A stretch of DNA of 64,000 bases from Cellvibrio sp. KY-GH-1 (GTDB lineage Bacteria > Pseudomonadota > Gammaproteobacteria > Pseudomonadales > Cellvibrionaceae): NCBI RefSeq assembly GCF_008806975.1, contig NZ_CP031728.1, positions 620,001 through 684,000 on the forward strand, given 5' to 3'. Below, piece after piece: positions 24,988 to 35,920 of this stretch. Below the pieces are notes generated by a model, which was given only the letters and a program-made list of their open reading frames with translations, was not told where the DNA came from and did no database searches. The position numbers and the translations under genes were made by a program. Numbering within the stretch: the stretch's first letter is position 1; every line of letters starts with the position of its first letter.

Positions 24988-27135
24988 ATGTTCCAAGGAA
25001 AAGCCCTCAAAGTTTCTCTGCTGCCTGACGGTATTGCAGAGCTGACTTTTGACCTGCAAGGCGAGTCAGTGAATAAATTTAATTTGCTTGCTGTATCGGA
25101 GCTGGAGCAAGTACTCGACTTGCTTGAGCGAGCAAAAGATATCAAAGGTTTATTGGTGAAGAGCGCCAAGGATGTATTTATTGTTGGGGCGGATATTATG
25201 GAGTTTGGCGCGGTGTTTTCGTCGGGCCCGGAAAATATTACCAGTCACCTAGCGACTAATAATCGAAATTTTTGTCGGCTAGAAGATCTGCCATTTCCAA
25301 CAGTAGTTGCCATCAATGGTTTTGCATTGGGTGGTGGATTGGAGTTCTGTCTTGCTTGCGATTATCGAATTGCGAGCCCCGCCGCGAAGATTGGGCTGCC
25401 TGAAACCAAGCTAGGGATAATTCCTGGTTGGGGTGGAACTGTGCGTTTGCCTCGTGTTGCAGGCTTGGATACTGCGGTTGAGTGGATTGCTGCAGGTAAG
25501 GAAAACGACGCCGCTGCCGCATTAACGGCGCGGGTTGTTGATGCTGTAGTCGAACTGGAAAAGTTAAATGAGGCAGCGTTGCATTGTTTGAAACAATGCA
25601 TTTCTGGCAAGTTTGATTATGTGGCTCGTCGCGCCCAGAAAAAAGGTCCGCTTAAATTGAACTTTATCGAGTCGATGATGGCCTTTGAGACCTCTAAAGC
25701 GTTTGTTGGCGCGCAAGCTGGTCGTAACTATCCTGCGCCCGTTAGTGCCATTAAAGCGATGCAAAAAGCTGCTGATAAAGGGCGCGATGACGCATTGCAA
25801 GCAGAGGCAGAAAATTTTGCCAAAATGGCTCAAACACCTGTGGCCCAAGCGCTCGTTGGAATTTTTGTTAACGAACAAATGCTTGGCAAAAAAGCAAAGG
25901 GCTGGGAGAAAAAAGCCGATAAAAAAATCGCTCGTGCGGCAGTGCTCGGTGCAGGAATTATGGGTGGTGGTATAGCCTATCAATCCGCGCTGAAAGGCGT
26001 GCCCATAAAAATGAAAGATATTGCCCAAAAAGGTATAGATCTGGGTTTGTCTGAAGCGAATAAATTATTGAGTAAACGTGTCGAACGTAAAAAATTATCG
26101 CCCGCCGAAATGGGTGATGTATTAAATCGAATCGAACCTGCGTTAAGTTATGAAGGGTTTGATCAGATTGATATTGTGGTTGAGGCTGTCGTCGAAAATC
26201 CGAAAGTAAAGAAATCGGTGCTCGCTGAAGCAGAGACCAAAGTGAGTGCTGATACTATTATAGCGTCCAACACATCGACCATCTCTATTTCATTATTGGC
26301 TGAGGCCTTGTCTCGTCCGGAAAATTTTTGCGGTATGCACTTTTTCAACCCCGTTCATATGATGCCATTGGTTGAAGTTATTCGCGGCGTAAAAACCTCT
26401 GATAATGCTGTTGCGCGCACAGTGGCCTATGCAAACGCCATGGGTAAGAAACCGATCGTTGTGAAAGATTGCCCGGGATTTTTGGTGAACCGTGTTCTTT
26501 TTCCCTATTTGGCAGGTTTTGCGATGTTGCTTCGCGATGGCGCTGATTTTCAACGAATCGACAAGTTAATGGAAACCTGGGGTTGGCCCATGGGGCCCGC
26601 TTATTTGCTGGATGTTGTAGGTATTGATACTGCGGTTCATGCTGAGAAAGTAATGGCCGATGGCTTCCCGGATCGAATGAAGCGCGATTTTACATCGTGT
26701 ACAGATGTGCTCTTTGCAGCGGGTCGCTTGGGGCAGAAAAACGAAAAGGGCTTTTATAATTACGAATTGGATAAAAAAGGTAAACCTGCAAAAGTTCTTG
26801 CTCCTGAAGTAGTAGAACTACTTAAACCAACAATTACCGGAGCTGCGGAGTTAAGGGATGAGGATATTATTGCCCGTATGATGATCCCAATGGCTACTGA
26901 ATTAACCCGTTGCCTTGATGAAGGTATAGTAGACACTGCGGCAGAAGCGGATATGGCGTTGGTTTATGGAACAGGCTTCCCTCCTTTCCGTGGTGGTGTA
27001 TTCCGTTGGATTGACTCCATTGGCGCTAAGGAATTTTGTGATTTGGCAAATAAGTTCAGTGGCCTCGGGGCATTGTATTCTGCGCCCGATAGCTTGAAAG
27101 CCAAAGCGGCAAACAATCAGAAATTTTACGGTTAA
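24988..27135 (+). CDS. fadB: Fatty acid oxidation complex subunit alpha FadB
   Basis: A 715-residue multifunctional enzyme of beta-oxidation. The N-terminal enoyl-CoA hydratase/isomerase domain has catalytic Glu119 and Glu139, the same numbers as E. coli FadB when the ATG at 24988 is used. The 3-hydroxyacyl-CoA dehydrogenase domain has Gly-Ala-Gly-Ile-Met-Gly-Gly-Gly and a catalytic His451 in Gly-Met-His-Phe-Phe-Asn-Pro. The frame is open upstream to 24892 but that extension is not family-like. It forms a complex with FadA, encoded 12 bases downstream. Confidence 0.96.
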   Translation: MFQGKALKVSLLPDGIAELTFDLQGESVNKFNLLAVSELEQVLDLLERAKDIKGLLVKSAKDVFIVGADIMEFGAVFSSGPENITSHLATNNRNFCRLEDLPFPTVVAINGFALGGGLEFCLACDYRIASPAAKIGLPETKLGIIPGWGGTVRLPRVAGLDTAVEWIAAGKENDAAAALTARVVDAVVELEKLNEAALHCLKQCISGKFDYVARRAQKKGPLKLNFIESMMAFETSKAFVGAQAGRNYPAPVSAIKAMQKAADKGRDDALQAEAENFAKMAQTPVAQALVGIFVNEQMLGKKAKGWEKKADKKIARAAVLGAGIMGGGIAYQSALKGVPIKMKDIAQKGIDLGLSEANKLLSKRVERKKLSPAEMGDVLNRIEPALSYEGFDQIDIVVEAVVENPKVKKSVLAEAETKVSADTIIASNTSTISISLLAEALSRPENFCGMHFFNPVHMMPLVEVIRGVKTSDNAVARTVAYANAMGKKPIVVKDCPGFLVNRVLFPYLAGFAMLLRDGADFQRIDKLMETWGWPMGPAYLLDVVGIDTAVHAEKVMADGFPDRMKRDFTSCTDVLFAAGRLGQKNEKGFYNYELDKKGKPAKVLAPEVVELLKPTITGAAELRDEDIIARMMIPMATELTRCLDEGIVDTAAEADMALVYGTGFPPFRGGVFRWIDSIGAKEFCDLANKFSGLGALYSAPDSLKAKAANNQKFYG

Positions 27136-28326
<1,191 letters not shown>

Positions 28327-28352
28327 GCTTACTGCGCTAGAGTTACGCGAAG

Positions 28353-28379
28353 CAGCCGATCTTATGATCGGCTGTTTTC
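28353..28379 (+). terminator. Terminator of the fadBA operon
   Basis: Arms CAGCCGATC and GATCGGCTG with a 4-base loop followed by TTTTCTTT. Confidence 0.85.
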
Positions 28380-28485
28380 TTTGTGAGAGAGATTTCCGGT
28401 GATTGCATGCTTATTGATAATAGGTGTACGTAGGTTTTGGCTGGATTGGATGCTAGAATGCCGGCCCAATTAAATAGGGGTTGAT

Positions 28486-28752
28486 ATGTCATCGTTTTAC
28501 GAAATCATAGAGTTAATAAACGGAGATGTGGCGCTGGCGCGAGCTGACGACGAAAACTCTGAGCCATTGGTAACTATTCGTTTTTCTTCCGAGTCATTAG
28601 CCTTCCTTGGGGAAGAGAAATTTAATGTCGCCAAAGCTATGATTGAGGCTGGAATGGATGCTGCGGGGGATATCGCTGACCAACAAGCTGAGGCCATGCT
28701 GGAAGATTTGACTGAGACTCAAAGTGAGGCTGAAAAATTAATGCTGCATTAA
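28486..28752 (+). CDS. Conserved hypothetical small acidic protein
   Basis: An 88-residue acidic protein starting Met-Ser-Ser-Phe-Tyr-Glu-Ile-Ile-Glu-Leu. It contains Leu-Val-Thr-Ile-Arg-Phe-Ser near 28 and a long helix to the end. Similar small proteins lie between the fadAB/topA region and sulA-lexA in Pseudomonas, so position supports a real conserved gene. Function is unknown. It is convergent with sulA. Confidence 0.75.
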   Translation: MSSFYEIIELINGDVALARADDENSEPLVTIRFSSESLAFLGEEKFNVAKAMIEAGMDAAGDIADQQAEAMLEDLTETQSEAEKLMLH

Positions 28753-28802
28753 ATTTGGTTCACATCCTAGGTTGTGAGCTTACCTTTTCTTCCTGACGTT
28801 GT

Positions 28803-29210
28803 TTAACGTACCCGCAGTAATAACCCTTGGCATTGTCCTTGTGCAGCTGCCTGTTCAAGCTGGTTCAATTCTTTGTCTGTTAATTTGCCCGGGCTTGAAA
28901 TAACCGTATGGCTATTACCAGCAGCCAGTGCCTCCCAAGTAACCCATAGCAGACTTAATTGATCGTGACAGTGAATAACGCGAATATAGCGTGTATTCAC
29001 GCCATAAGATTCCAAAAGCTCGCGGCTGATATTATGCGGTGCAATCCAGGTGATCCAACGATCTTGTGAACTGTTGCTAAGGAAAGCAATCATCGGCATT
29101 AACAGCGACAGTTGCTCGGGGGCGTCGCTAGTCAAAATTAATTCCGTAACACCACCAAGCGGTTGTTTGCGGTTGCTGCTGGTAGAGTTGCTGCGAGCGA
29201 GATTAGTCAC
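28803..29210 (-). CDS. sulA: SulA-like cell division inhibitor
   Basis: A 135-residue protein of the SulA family, which blocks FtsZ polymerisation during DNA damage. The core has [10 protein letters not shown], then Arg-Trp-Ile-Thr-Trp-Ile-Ala-Pro and a C-terminal Gly-Leu-Leu-Leu-Arg. It overlaps the end of lexA by 8 bases on the same strand, so it should be induced together with lexA. The same order is known in Pseudomonas. Confidence 0.85.
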   Translation of the reverse strand: MTNLARSNSTSSNRKQPLGGVTELILTSDAPEQLSLLMPMIAFLSNSSQDRWITWIAPHNISRELLESYGVNTRYIRVIHCHDQLSLLWVTWEALAAGNSHTVISSPGKLTDKELNQLEQAAAQGQCQGLLLRVR

Positions 29211-29805
29211 GACGAATTACTCCTACACTTAGGCCTTCAATAGAAAACTCCTGATCACGCATATCAACATGAATTACTTCAAAGTCCGGATTTTCAGGCC
29301 AAAGCTCTACTTGAGCTTTGTTTCCGTTACGTTTGAAGCGCTTGACGGTAACTTCTTCACCGATACGGGCCACTACAATTTGGCCGTTTCTCACTTGATC
29401 TGTTCTATGTACGGCAAGTAAATCCCCATCGAGTATGCCAGCATCTTTCATACTCATGCCATGCACCCGTAACAAGTAATCAGCGCTGGGAGAAAAGAAG
29501 TCATAAGGAATATTGCAGTAGTCTTCTATGTGCTCTTGGGCGAGTATTGGGTTGCCCGCAGCAACTCGGCCGACGATGGGTATACCATTATGAGTCTCTG
29601 GTAGGCGTATACCGCGCGAAGCACCAGGGATAATTTCGATGGCCCCTTTTCGGGCCAGTGCTTTTATGTGTTCTTCAGCAGCATTCGCAGACTTAAACCC
29701 CAAAATACGAGCAATTTCAGCGCGCGTAGGTGGGTAGCCGGTTTCGTCGGCATATTTGCGGATAAGGTTTAATACTTCTTCCTGACGCGGTGTTAAGTCT
29801 GACAT
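29203..29805 (-). CDS. lexA: LexA repressor
   Basis: A 200-residue SOS repressor. The N-terminal winged helix is followed by the self-cleavage site Ala83-Gly84, the serine nucleophile Ser118 in Gly-Met-Ser-Met-Lys and the general base Lys155 in Val-Thr-Val-Lys-Arg. The start has an AGGAG site. Two SOS boxes lie 16-50 bases upstream, so the gene represses itself, and sulA follows in the same transcript. Confidence 0.97.
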   Translation of the reverse strand: MSDLTPRQEEVLNLIRKYADETGYPPTRAEIARILGFKSANAAEEHIKALARKGAIEIIPGASRGIRLPETHNGIPIVGRVAAGNPILAQEHIEDYCNIPYDFFSPSADYLLRVHGMSMKDAGILDGDLLAVHRTDQVRNGQIVVARIGEEVTVKRFKRNGNKAQVELWPENPDFEVIHVDMRDQEFSIEGLSVGVIRRD

Positions 29806-29820
29806 GAAACACTCCTGAAT

Positions 29821-29836
29821 CTGTTTATTTGTACAG
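29821..29836. promoter_or_regulatory. LexA (SOS) box 1
   Basis: CTGT-N8-ACAG, a perfect match to the gammaproteobacterial SOS consensus, 16 bases upstream of the lexA start. Confidence 0.9.
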
Positions 29837-29839
29837 TTA

Positions 29840-29855
29840 TTGTGATTATATACAG
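29840..29855. promoter_or_regulatory. LexA (SOS) box 2
   Basis: On the minus strand CTGT-N8-ACAA, one mismatch from the SOS consensus, three bases from box 1. Tandem boxes before lexA are usual and imply tight self-control. Confidence 0.75.
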
Positions 29856-29891
29856 TAATTCAGGTTGTGCAATAGCTTTTCAAAGTGATGC

Positions 29892-30248
29892 TTATTTGAC
29901 CCGCTTTCCATAGCGAATGTTTTGAAGTTGGCCTCGACTAAAATAGAGATGGGTCATGAATTTTCCGCTCCCAGGGTTGTAGGTCCATATATCTACATTC
30001 TCACAGCTGCTAATTGCAATATTGTTTTGAACGTTATTGTTGCCGTTTTGCACCCCTTGGGCCTGATTGACAGCAATTGGTTCGCAGTAGGAGTCGGTCA
30101 TTGCCGGGTCTCCGCATTTTTCCAAAATGTCTGCTTTAGTTTCACCGATGTGAGCAAGTTGGCCACCACAGCGCAACGACTCAGCGTGACATGTAGTGGA
30201 GAGAAATGCGGCAACTAAAAAAACAAATAGCGAGGTTGATCTAGTCAT
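29892..30248 (-). CDS. DUF2845 domain secreted protein
   Basis: A 118-residue protein with a signal peptide (cut near His-Ala-Glu, residues 21-23) and a DUF2845-like core: Leu-Arg-Cys-Gly-Gly-Gln-Leu, Gly-Glu-Thr-Lys-Ala-Asp-Ile-Leu, Lys-Cys-Gly-Asp-Pro, and an Asp-Ile-Trp-Thr-Tyr-Asn-Pro-Gly segment. It carries an inserted Asn/Gln-rich stretch near residues 60-75. Four Cys could form periplasmic disulphides. Its role is unknown. Confidence 0.8.
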   Translation of the reverse strand: MTRSTSLFVFLVAAFLSTTCHAESLRCGGQLAHIGETKADILEKCGDPAMTDSYCEPIAVNQAQGVQNGNNNVQNNIAISSCENVDIWTYNPGSGKFMTHLYFSRGQLQNIRYGKRVK

Positions 30249-30307
30249 AATGAAATCCTTGTTTGTTTCTCTATAACTTTAGTCGCGTATGCTGAATTGA
30301 GAGTGAA

Positions 30308-31138
30308 CTAACCGCCTAGCTTACATAAAAGTTTGTCCATTAGTGTTGTGGGGAGGAGGCGCTTTAAATAGCCAACCAGGTAAGTGGGAAAGGTAACGTA
30401 ATAACGTGCTTTGGGATGCGTGCTTTCCAGCGCATGAATAAGTCGTTTGTAGACTGCATCAGGTGCAAGTGTAAATGGGGTGTTGGAGGTCTCACTACCT
30501 AATCTGGTAATTGCCGTTTGATAGCTTTCTCGGTGTCGACTTGAATTGATATCAATATTTTTAACTAACATAGCGAGCGCGTTTTTTCGAAAGCTGCTAT
30601 GGATTGGGCCTGGTTCAATCAGGCTTACGTAAACGCCGGTTTTGTTTAATTCAAGTCGCAAAGTATCACTCAAACCCTCAATCGCATATTTACTGGCATT
30701 GTAGGCGCCACGCAGGGGCATCGCCGCAAGGCCCAATACAGATGAGTTTTGTACGATTCGTCCAAAGCCTTGTTTGATCATAATAGGCAGCGCCAAATTG
30801 GTTAGTTCTAACCAGCCAAATACGTTGGTTTCAAATTGTTGGTGCAAGGCTGCGCGTGATAAGTCTTCAACGGCGCCGGGTTGGCCATAGGCTCCGTTAT
30901 TAAAAAGTGCATAGAGTTTCCCGTTTGTTATCTGCATCGCCGCATGAAATCCCGACTCGATTGACGCCGAGTCAGCCAGATCAATCTGCACTGAATTTAG
31001 CCCCTCTGCTTGCAGGCGCAAAACGTCCTTAGCTTGGCGGCAAGATGCAATAACCAGATAGCCGTCTTGGTGAAGTTGATGAGCAACATAATAACCTATG
31101 CCGGAGGATGCCCCGGTAACAAGAATAGATTTCTGCAT
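30308..31138 (-). CDS. Short-chain dehydrogenase/reductase
   Basis: A 276-residue classical SDR with the NAD(P) motif Thr-Gly-Ala-Ser-Ser-Gly-Ile-Gly (8-15), Asn-Asn-Gly-Ala-Tyr-Gly, an active-site Ser and Tyr-Asn-Ala-Ser-Lys. The Cys-Arg after the second strand suggests NADP preference. The substrate is unknown. It is divergent from fliS, with a 117-base gap. Confidence 0.9.
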   Translation of the reverse strand: MQKSILVTGASSGIGYYVAHQLHQDGYLVIASCRQAKDVLRLQAEGLNSVQIDLADSASIESGFHAAMQITNGKLYALFNNGAYGQPGAVEDLSRAALHQQFETNVFGWLELTNLALPIMIKQGFGRIVQNSSVLGLAAMPLRGAYNASKYAIEGLSDTLRLELNKTGVYVSLIEPGPIHSSFRKNALAMLVKNIDINSSRHRESYQTAITRLGSETSNTPFTLAPDAVYKRLIHALESTHPKARYYVTFPTYLVGYLKRLLPTTLMDKLLCKLGG

Positions 31139-31157
31139 TTTCCAAACTAATCCGCAT

Positions 31158-31184
31158 TAAAGGTTTTGGGGTTTGTGCCGCTAG
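31158..31184 (+). promoter_or_regulatory. FliA (sigma-28) promoter of fliS
   Basis: TAAAGGTT, 11 bases, GCCGCTAG. This matches the sigma-28 consensus TAAAGTTT-N11-GCCGATAA at 7 of 8 and 6 of 8 positions with exact spacing, 71 bases before the fliS start. It places fliS-fliT in the late flagellar class. Confidence 0.7.
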
Positions 31185-31255
31185 TTTAAGGGTGCGCCGA
31201 TTTTTATTGCACGCTGATCACGACAACGCCTTCCGTAAAACATAAATGGTGATTT

Positions 31256-31642
31256 ATGAATTCCTATTCTGCCGTGCAAAACTATGCCAGTGTCAAAGTA
31301 CATTCCGGTGTTGAGTCTGCGTCACCGCATCGCCTCATTCAAATGCTTTTTGAGGGGGCGCTTGAGCGAATTGCTCAGGCCAAAGGCGCGATGGCTCAAA
31401 ATCAACTGGCCCGTAAAGGCGAGATGATTGGTAAGGCAGTAGCAATAGTCGGGGGATTACAGGGGAGCCTGAACGATAAAGAGGGCGGCGATTTGGCAAA
31501 TAACCTCGATAACCTGTATGACTATATTATTCGCCGTTTGACGCAGGCTAATTATGAAAACAACCCAGATTATCTTGATGAATGCGGTCGTTTACTGGGG
31601 GAAATAAAATCCGCCTGGGACGCCATCGCCAATCAGGTGTAG
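31256..31642 (+). CDS. fliS: Flagellar export chaperone FliS (copy 1)
   Basis: A 128-residue FliS: Tyr-Ala-Ser-Val near 11, the signature Ser-Pro-His-Arg-Leu-Ile-Gln-Met-Leu-Phe-Glu-Gly-Ala at 23-35, then the helical bundle with Lys-Gly-Glu-Met-Ile-Gly-Lys-Ala. It binds flagellin in the cytoplasm and prevents early polymerisation. A FliA-type promoter lies upstream. fliT follows after 11 bases and a second fliS after that. Confidence 0.92.
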   Translation: MNSYSAVQNYASVKVHSGVESASPHRLIQMLFEGALERIAQAKGAMAQNQLARKGEMIGKAVAIVGGLQGSLNDKEGGDLANNLDNLYDYIIRRLTQANYENNPDYLDECGRLLGEIKSAWDAIANQV

Positions 31643-31653
31643 TGAGGTCGGAT

Positions 31654-31932
31654 ATGAGCATTCATCTGGTCCCTTACCCGGATTACTGTGGCGAGTCAGG
31701 CATTTTAGTGATGCGGTCATTGCAGCAAGATTTGAATAAAGCGTTGCAGCAAGAGGATTGGGAAAAGGTTCGTCAATTGGATCGAATTTGTGTTCTGTTA
31801 ATTGATCGTGTTATCAGCGCAAACCGAGAGAACAAAAGCACCCTGGTGCGCGCGTTAAGTGAATTAAAGGGGGTTTATGCTGGGTTAATTGCTCAATGTC
31901 ACCAGGAGGTGACCCTGCTGCACGCGACCTGA
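31654..31932 (+). CDS. fliT: FliT-like flagellar protein
   Basis: A 92-residue helical protein with the position and character of FliT/FleP-type chaperones: a long helical hairpin with Val-Arg-Gln-Leu-Asp-Arg-Ile-Cys. I chose ATG 31654, with GAGG seven bases upstream, rather than the earlier overlapping frame start. It lies between two fliS genes. Confidence 0.7.
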   Translation: MSIHLVPYPDYCGESGILVMRSLQQDLNKALQQEDWEKVRQLDRICVLLIDRVISANRENKSTLVRALSELKGVYAGLIAQCHQEVTLLHAT

Positions 31933-32024
31933 CGACCGTTAATTGTTAAAGAAGTGTTAAAGCTAGTTCGTTAATTCGGTTTTTAAAACCTGTTTCTTAT
32001 AGCAAAACTCGCAAAAGTCCGTTG

Positions 32025-32062
32025 CCCCTGCTAGCCTTAAAGAACATTACTGCTAGCAGGGG
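32025..32062 (+). promoter_or_regulatory. Hairpin covering the ribosome site of the second fliS
   Basis: Perfect 11-base arms CCCCTGCTAGC (32025-32035) and GCTAGCAGGGG (32052-32062) with a 16-base loop. The right arm holds the AGGGG ribosome site of the GTG start at 32070. Folded RNA would hide that site. There is no T tract, so it is not a terminator. Confidence 0.6.
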
Positions 32063-32069
32063 TCAGTCC

Positions 32070-32477
32070 GTGTCTAATTACAATCCGCAAGAAGCGCTGA
32101 AGCAATATCGCCAACTGGGTATTGAATCAGAGGTTAGCAACGCATCTCCCCACCGCCTTATTCAATTACTGTTTGAAGGTGCATTGAGCCGTTTGGCGGC
32201 AGCACAGGGGGCGATTGAGCGCAATGATCTTGCTGTAAAAGGGGAGTTGATTGGCAAGGCGATTAGCATCGTCGGCGGTTTGCGCGCATCGCTGGATATG
32301 AACGCCGGAGAAATTTCCGAGCGTTTGGATCAGCTATACGAATATATAAACTTCAAATTGCTGGAAGCCTCCGCGCAAAATGATGTAGAAAAAGTGAATG
32401 AGGTGATTCAACTGTTAAAAACCGTTAAATCAGGTTGGGACGAAATAGCGCCTCAGGTTTCGGGTTCATCCGCATAA
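32070..32477 (+). CDS. Flagellar export chaperone FliS (copy 2)
   Basis: About 135 residues with the FliS signature Ser-Pro-His-Arg-Leu-Ile-Gln-Leu-Leu-Phe-Glu-Gly-Ala and Lys-Gly-Glu-Leu-Ile-Gly-Lys-Ala-Ile, clearly a paralogue of copy 1. GTG 32070 is chosen because the protein then begins Val/Met-Ser-Asn-Tyr as the family does, with AGGGG eight bases upstream. A TTG at 32022 would put the hairpin in the coding region. It may serve a second flagellin or act with copy 1. Confidence 0.85.
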   Translation: MSNYNPQEALKQYRQLGIESEVSNASPHRLIQLLFEGALSRLAAAQGAIERNDLAVKGELIGKAISIVGGLRASLDMNAGEISERLDQLYEYINFKLLEASAQNDVEKVNEVIQLLKTVKSGWDEIAPQVSGSSA

Positions 32478-32655
32478 ATTAAGGTTTCAGTTGTTAGAAA
32501 TCGAATGAGCTATAAAAATAATTCGTATAATTTCCAATCGATTCTTAAAGTGTATTTGTCTGGAAAAATCTAAGTTCTTGAAGGCATATTTTTGGCGAAT
32601 AAATGGACTTACTGTTTGATTATTGTCAAAACGCCAAAAACTTTCCGCCATAAAT

Positions 32656-32684
32656 TTGACTTGATTCTCGGCCTCGTCTATTAC
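32656..32684 (+). promoter_or_regulatory. Sigma-70 promoter of fleQ
   Basis: TTGACT, 17 bases, TATTAC, located about 90 bases before the fleQ start. The match is good in sequence and spacing, in line with sigma-70 control of FleQ in pseudomonads. Confidence 0.5.
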
Positions 32685-32772
32685 TTACTCCGATAACTCA
32701 TCTCGCCGCACTGATTATGGTTTTCTGGCCTTTTTTCAGTGGTTTAGGCACGAAATGAAAAGGTCTTGGGGT

Positions 32773-34236
32773 ATGTGGCGCAACAATAAAGTTCTCGTTA
32801 TTGACGATAATCCGTCACGTAGGCACGATCTAAAAATCCTGTTGGATTTTCTTAGCGAAACCACGCTGGTCGCTCCCAGTAATGCCTGGCAAGCCGCCGT
32901 TGCTGAAGAAAATGGCGGTGAAGATTATGTGGCTGTTTTTATTGGTGACTATCGCGATAGCAATCAAACTCTGGCGCAGCTTTTGAAAGAAATTCGATCC
33001 TGGAACGATGAGCTCGCTGTAGTCTTGGTGGGCGAAGAAAACCAGAATACCGCCGATGGTTTGGAAGATATTTATCGTTTTATGGCGATAGCCACCATGT
33101 CGGTGCCCCCCACCTACAACAAACTGGTTGATACGTTACACAGAGCCCAGCTGTACTGTGAAGCGCAATCCAGCAGCAAACGTCAGCCCCAGCGTCGGCC
33201 CGTGCATTTATTTCGCAGCTTGGTGGGTACCAGCCGTGAAATTCAGAATGTGCGCGAGATGATGGCGCAAGTCGCTGATAAAGATGTTTCGGTATTGATT
33301 ACCGGAGAATCCGGAACTGGTAAAGAAGTTGTAGCGCGCAATTTGCATTACAATTCTCCGCGGCGCGATAAGCCTTTCGTCCCCGTTAACTGTGGTGCTA
33401 TCCCGGCAGAGTTGTTGGAAAGCGAATTATTTGGCCACGAAAAAGGGGCGTTTACCGGTGCGATTAATTCGCGCGCAGGCCGTTTTGAGTTGGCTGAAGG
33501 CGGTACATTATTCCTGGATGAAATCGGCGATATGCCATTAAACATGCAGGTAAAGATTTTGCGCGTACTGCAAGAGCGCTGTTTTGAGCGTGTTGGCAGC
33601 AACAGAACCCAGCCGGTTGATGTGCGTATTATTGCAGCGACTCATCGTAATCTGGAGCAAATGATTTCGGATAATACCTTCCGAGAAGATTTATTTTATC
33701 GCTTGAATGTTTTTCCAATTGAATTGCCTTCACTAAAAGAACGTGCGGAAGATATTCCGTTGCTTATGAATGAGTTGGTGTCGCGCATGGAAAGTGAGCA
33801 GCGTGGTTCTATTCGTTTTAATTCGGCAGCAATTATGTCGCTCTGCCAACACGAATGGAGCGGCAACGTACGCGAGCTGGCAAATCTTGTTGAGCGGATG
33901 GCGATTATGCATCCTTTTGGTGTTATCGGCGTACAGGATTTGCCTGCGAAATACCGCCATGTGGACGTTACCGATGAAGACTTTGTCCATACGTCTTTAA
34001 AAGTCAATGGAACCGTGCCAGCGGGTGCTAGCACCAGCTACGTCAGTATGAATGACACTCCATTATTGCCTGAGCAAGGCATAGATTTACGTGAATACAT
34101 TACCAACCTGGAGATGAGTTTAATCCAGCAAGCGTTAAATGATTGCGGTGGTGTGGTAGCGCGAGCGGCGGATAAGTTGTGCGTGCGAAGAACAACATTG
34201 GTTGAAAAAATGCGTAAATACGATATGCAGCGATAA
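32773..34236 (+). CDS. fleQ: Flagellar master regulator FleQ
   Basis: About 487 residues, an enhancer-binding protein for sigma-54. The N-terminal FleQ domain starts [13 protein letters not shown], which is why I prefer ATG 32773 over 32755. The AAA+ domain has Gly-Glu-Ser-Gly-Thr-Gly-Lys-Glu (Walker A), Gly-Ala-Phe-Thr-Gly-Ala (sigma-54 contact) and Phe-Leu-Asp-Glu-Ile-Gly-Asp (Walker B). The C-terminal Fis-type helix-turn-helix ends [12 protein letters not shown]. In Pseudomonas it controls flagella and matrix genes in response to c-di-GMP. No fleS/fleR follows here. Confidence 0.95.
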   Translation: MWRNNKVLVIDDNPSRRHDLKILLDFLSETTLVAPSNAWQAAVAEENGGEDYVAVFIGDYRDSNQTLAQLLKEIRSWNDELAVVLVGEENQNTADGLEDIYRFMAIATMSVPPTYNKLVDTLHRAQLYCEAQSSSKRQPQRRPVHLFRSLVGTSREIQNVREMMAQVADKDVSVLITGESGTGKEVVARNLHYNSPRRDKPFVPVNCGAIPAELLESELFGHEKGAFTGAINSRAGRFELAEGGTLFLDEIGDMPLNMQVKILRVLQERCFERVGSNRTQPVDVRIIAATHRNLEQMISDNTFREDLFYRLNVFPIELPSLKERAEDIPLLMNELVSRMESEQRGSIRFNSAAIMSLCQHEWSGNVRELANLVERMAIMHPFGVIGVQDLPAKYRHVDVTDEDFVHTSLKVNGTVPAGASTSYVSMNDTPLLPEQGIDLREYITNLEMSLIQQALNDCGGVVARAADKLCVRRTTLVEKMRKYDMQR

Positions 34237-34287
34237 AACCTACGAAAATACGAGCGGTAATCCAAGAGTTGACTAGGTGTTGAACTG

Positions 34288-34327
34288 AAAAAATCCCCTG
34301 CAGTAAATCTGCAAGGGATTTTTTTAT
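34288..34327. terminator. Bidirectional terminator between fleQ and rhlE
   Basis: AAAAAATCCC...GGGATTTTTT with an internal CTGCAG/CTGCA pairing; it can serve both converging genes. Confidence 0.8.
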
Positions 34328-34335
34328 TTTGGTGG

Positions 34336-35733
34336 TTAGCTATTACCCTGCGCGCGCTGTTGCGCTGGTTTGGGCGGGCCTTTGCGATGTGTAGATGCGC
34401 TGGCTGGTTTGCTGGTGCGTTGTTGTTGGTTGTTGCCGGATGGCTTTTTTCCATTGCCATTCTTGGGCTTTTGTCCCAGCGCAAGTTTGGCAGCACCTGG
34501 TTTTCCTGCGCGGCTTTTTCCGGGTTTTGCTGTGCCCGCACCAATTGTCATACGGCGACCCAGTACAATAGGCTCTGCTTTTGCGTTAGGGTCTGGCTCA
34601 AAGCCCGGAACTACTTGCTTATCGATATCGCGTTTAATTAATTTCTCAATATCGCGTAAAAATTTATCTTCATCGATACATACTAATGAGATGGCAATTC
34701 CTTCCGCATCAGCGCGTCCGGTGCGACCAATCCGGTGGACGTAATCTTCCGGTACGTTGGGTAATTCATAGTTCACAACGTGTGGCAGCTGATCGATGTC
34801 GATACCGCGTGCGGCGATATCGGTAGCAACCAGCGCACGAATTTCACCTCGTTTAAAATCTTCGAGTGCTTTAGTGCGGGCGCCCTGACTTTTATTGCCG
34901 TGAATTGCCGCTGCGCGGATACCGTCGTCCAGCAATTGTTCAGTTAATTTATTTGCGCCGTGTTTGGTACGAGTAAAAATTAATACTTGTTGCCAATCAC
35001 CTTGCTTGATGAGATGTGAAAGCAACTCGCGTTTGCGATTGCGATCCACGGGGTGTACCCGTTGGGTGACCCGCTCAGACGCAGTGTTGCGACGCGCAAC
35101 TTCGATCAGGCTGGGTTGGTTTAGTAATTTATCAGCCAGTGCTTTAATTTCATCGGAAAAGGTGGCCGAGAAAAGCAGGTTTTGCCGCTGCTTTGGTAAA
35201 AGTGCCAACACTTTTTTGATGTCGTGGATAAAGCCCATGTCTAGCATGCGGTCAGCCTCGTCCAGCACTAATACTTCTACTTCACGTAGTGAGACTGCAT
35301 TTTGATTGACGAGATCCAGCAATCGACCGGGAGTGGCTACGAGAATGTCGGTGCCGCCGCGTAAGTTCATCATTTGTGGATTGATACTGACGCCACCAAA
35401 AACCACTGTCGAGCGCAATGAAAGGTATTTGCCATAAGTACGCACACTATCGTGTACCTGAGCCGCCAGTTCGCGCGTAGGGGTAAGGATCAAGGCGCGA
35501 ACCGGGCGCCGGCCTTTAACCAGTTTGTCTGCGGTTACCCGGCTTAGTTTTTCGAGTAAGGGCAAAGTAAAGCCGGCAGTTTTACCGGTACCTGTTTGTG
35601 CGCCAGCCAGAATATCGCCACCTTTTAGAACGGCGGGAATAGCTTGCGCTTGGATAGGGGTTGGATTGCTATAGCCGGCTTCGGCAATAGCACGCAAAAT
35701 ATCGGCCCGAAGACCGAGACTTTCAAAAGACAT
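34336..35733 (-). CDS. rhlE: DEAD-box RNA helicase, RhlE type
   Basis: About 465 residues from ATG 35733 (AGGA site upstream; the frame is open further but not family-like). All helicase motifs are present: Gln motif [25 protein letters not shown], and His-Arg-Ile-Gly-Arg-Thr-Gly-Arg. A basic C-terminal tail rich in Lys, Pro, Gly and Gln suggests RNA binding. Role in ribosome assembly or mRNA turnover. Confidence 0.92.
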   Translation of the reverse strand: MSFESLGLRADILRAIAEAGYSNPTPIQAQAIPAVLKGGDILAGAQTGTGKTAGFTLPLLEKLSRVTADKLVKGRRPVRALILTPTRELAAQVHDSVRTYGKYLSLRSTVVFGGVSINPQMMNLRGGTDILVATPGRLLDLVNQNAVSLREVEVLVLDEADRMLDMGFIHDIKKVLALLPKQRQNLLFSATFSDEIKALADKLLNQPSLIEVARRNTASERVTQRVHPVDRNRKRELLSHLIKQGDWQQVLIFTRTKHGANKLTEQLLDDGIRAAAIHGNKSQGARTKALEDFKRGEIRALVATDIAARGIDIDQLPHVVNYELPNVPEDYVHRIGRTGRADAEGIAISLVCIDEDKFLRDIEKLIKRDIDKQVVPGFEPDPNAKAEPIVLGRRMTIGAGTAKPGKSRAGKPGAAKLALGQKPKNGNGKKPSGNNQQQRTSKPASASTHRKGPPKPAQQRAQGNS

Positions 35734-35920
35734 AAGTTTTTCCTGTGGCTCGGCCTCCCGCGTGGCGGGCAAGGTCTGGCGAGCGGAGATATGGCAAACC
35801 CTGGGTTTGCAAATGGAGGGTGACACTGACCTTAAGGGTGTCGGCGCGCATGGTACGCAGTTGCTGTGCAATAAGCCAGCGACTTTTCGGTTTATTAGGC
35901 GGTAAGGTGAATTGTGAGGG

